Source: Emiliania huxleyi CCMP1516 (taxonomy: Eukaryota > Haptophyta > Isochrysidales > Noelaerhabdaceae). Taken from it: DNA of 64,000 nucleotides. Positions 62,605 through 64,000 of the stretch are shown here, one piece after another. Position numbers and translations under genes: made by a program. Each line of letters begins with the position of its first letter. Positions within the stretch are counted from its first letter, which is position 1. Below the pieces are notes generated by a model. The model was not told where the DNA came from and did no database searches. It saw nothing but the letters and a program-made list of their open reading frames with translations. The stretch covers positions 36,950 through 100,949 of the forward strand of contig NW_005200763.1 of the NCBI RefSeq assembly GCF_000372725.1. Reading direction: 5' to 3'.

Positions 62605-64000
62605 ATGGCGACGCCCACCACCCTCGCGGACCTAGCCGGCTGGGCGGCGTCTCGGTACGGCGATGCTCCCTTTCTGCAGACCTGGTCCGCACACCGCGGC
62701 CTCGACGCCACGCTGTCGTTCCACGCCTTTAACGAGCTGGAGTGCCGGTTCCGCGCGGCGCTGGCGGCGCTGCTCGCGTCGCACGGCGTGCGACCAAAGG
62801 GCGCTCGGCTGGCGCTGCTCTGCCACGCGTGCGCCGACTCGCTCGCCCTCACCCTCTCCGCTCCGGCGCTCGGAGTCACGGTCGTGTCTCTGAACTGGAA
62901 GCAGCCGGCCGCGACGCTGGCTCTGCTGACGCGCGGCCTCGGATGCGAGGTCGTCACCGCCGGCCGCGGCCTCGCCGCCCTGGCCCGCGAGGTGGTCTGC
63001 GGCGCGGTGGTCGGCGGAGGCGGGGCCCCGCTGCTCTTCCTCCTCTCTGGCGCAGAGTCGGAGCTCTCCCCTCCGCTCCACGCCGCCCGCGAGGCTCCGC
63101 TGACGTGCGCATCCGCCGCGGCCGGCCGGCACAGCAGCCGCGCCGCGCCCGCCGGGCTCGACGAGCTCGAGGCGGGCGGCGGCGTCGCTCCTCGAGACAC
63201 GGCGCTGATCCTCTTCACCTCTGGCACCTCCGGCACGCCAAAGCCGGTGCCCCTCTCCCACTCCGCGCTGCTCTGGTCGAGCCGCGCAAAGGCGGCGGCG
63301 GAGGAGCGCTTCCTCGGCCTCCCCTCCTCCTCCTCCATCGGCAAGGCTCCCGCCCACCGCGGCACCCTCGCGCTGCTGCCCGCCTTCCACGTCATCGGCA
63401 TCGTCAACAACTTCGTCTACAACCTCCTCACGGGCACGCGCGCCACCGCTTTCGCAGAGGCGCACTCGACGCCGCTCACCGGCCGGCTGCTCCTCGCTGC
63501 TACGGCCGAGCTGAGGCCGTCCCTCCTCGACACGGTGGCACCGCTGCTCACCCTGACCACTGCCCAACCCCACCCCGACCCCGACCCCAGCCCCAGCCCC
63601 AACCCCAACCAGGTGCCCGTGCTGCTCGAGTCGCTGCTACCGCTCTCACGCGCGGAGGCGGCGCCGCTGCGCTCCTGCGACGCGGTGCTGTACGGAGGGG
63701 CGCCGATGGGCCCCTCCGCCCTCGCCGCGTGGCGCCAGCTGGGCGTGTGGCCAGCCTCGCAGTACGGCCAGACCGAGCTGGGAGGCATGGCGATGATTGG
63801 CACGCCTCGCGGGCCGGCCGGGGCTCTGCGGCCGGTGCCCGGCATCCGCGCGCGCCTCTCGGCCGCGGATGGTCGGGCGGGCGAGGGCGGCGCCGGTGCG
63901 GTGTGCGGCGAGCTGCTGCTTTGCGGTGCGGGCGGGCTGACCTCGGGCTACCTCCCTCTCGCGGGATGTGGGGTGGCGGTCGCGGAGGAGGCTGGGGAGG
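62605..64000 (+). CDS. Acyl-CoA synthetase / AMP-binding enzyme (5' part)
   Basis: From the ATG at 62605 (MATPTTLADLAGWAASRYGD) the frame stays open to the window edge. ANL-superfamily adenylation motifs are clear: the P-loop LILFTSGTSGTPKPVPLSHS, then LALLPAFHVIGI, VLYGGAPMGPSAL, and the A5 motif SQYGQTELGG. The protein is cut before the hinge and C-terminal domain. Bases 63535-63612 (26 codons, PHPDPDPSPSPNPN) read as a low-complexity in-frame insert but have gtggca at the start and accag at the end, so they are probably a 78-nt intron. Substrate class cannot be told from this part. Confidence 0.85.
   Translation, partial: MATPTTLADLAGWAASRYGDAPFLQTWSAHRGLDATLSFHAFNELECRFRAALAALLASHGVRPKGARLALLCHACADSLALTLSAPALGVTVVSLNWKQPAATLALLTRGLGCEVVTAGRGLAALAREVVCGAVVGGGGAPLLFLLSGAESELSPPLHAAREAPLTCASAAAGRHSSRAAPAGLDELEAGGGVAPRDTALILFTSGTSGTPKPVPLSHSALLWSSRAKAAAEERFLGLPSSSSIGKAPAHRGTLALLPAFHVIGIVNNFVYNLLTGTRATAFAEAHSTPLTGRLLLAATAELRPSLLDTVAPLLTLTTAQPHPDPDPSPSPNPNQVPVLLESLLPLSRAEAAPLRSCDAVLYGGAPMGPSALAAWRQLGVWPASQYGQTELGGMAMIGTPRGPAGALRPVPGIRARLSAADGRAGEGGAGAVCGELLLCGAGGLTSGYLPLAGCGVAVAEEAGE

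Overview
This is nuclear DNA from a GC-rich unicellular eukaryote, most likely an alga. Housekeeping genes of clearly eukaryotic type (NSF, argininosuccinate lyase, ATG18/WIPI, WDR76, MYCBP, ROMO1/Mgr2, ataxin-7/SGF73) lie close together, are broken by many introns of about 65-90 nt, and are separated by microsatellites. A haptophyte-like source fits the GC content, the common GC splice donors, the AP2-domain gene and the many Golgi-type glycosyltransferases and sulfotransferases. This is inference: the sequence shows no marker gene that settles it.

Layout. 1-9.7 kb: a UNC93-like transporter (partial), MYCBP, a phytanoyl-CoA dioxygenase-like gene, WDR76/CMR1, NSF and an ataxin-7-like SAGA subunit. 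10-15 kb: a GT77-like glycosyltransferase, a broken VWA gene and an AP2-domain gene. 15.7-22.5 kb: an orphan gene and a 5.6-kb DNA transposon with inverted ends. 22.7-30.6 kb: a RING protein, decayed glycosyltransferase and reverse-transcriptase fragments, a fucosyltransferase-like gene and an intact VWA gene. 31-38 kb: ROMO1/Mgr2, a TGACAGC array and argininosuccinate lyase. 38-46 kb: a sulfotransferase-like gene, small inverted-repeat elements and a large orphan gene. 46-54.5 kb: a coiled-coil orphan, ATG18/WIPI, an SLC22-like transporter and a sulfotransferase. 55.5-64 kb: a seven-exon orphan, a TMEM53/DUF829 hydrolase-like gene, a KRE2/MNT1-type (GT15) mannosyltransferase and the 5' part of an acyl-CoA synthetase.

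Two results stand out. First, exon models that restore conserved protein sequence require GT, GC and GA splice donors. In many of these introns the first 15-35 nt repeat the first bases of the downstream exon, and the repeat period equals the intron length. This looks like intron birth by local duplication, and it occurs in at least eight genes here. Second, a segment of about 0.6 kb carrying a divergent promoter, the membrane anchor of a glycosyltransferase and the start of a VWA gene is present twice (11.7-12.3 kb and 28.8-29.5 kb). Two unrelated glycosyltransferase catalytic domains therefore share an almost identical N-terminus.

All exon boundaries were worked out by eye from reading frame and protein similarity. 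They have not been checked against transcripts or by alignment.
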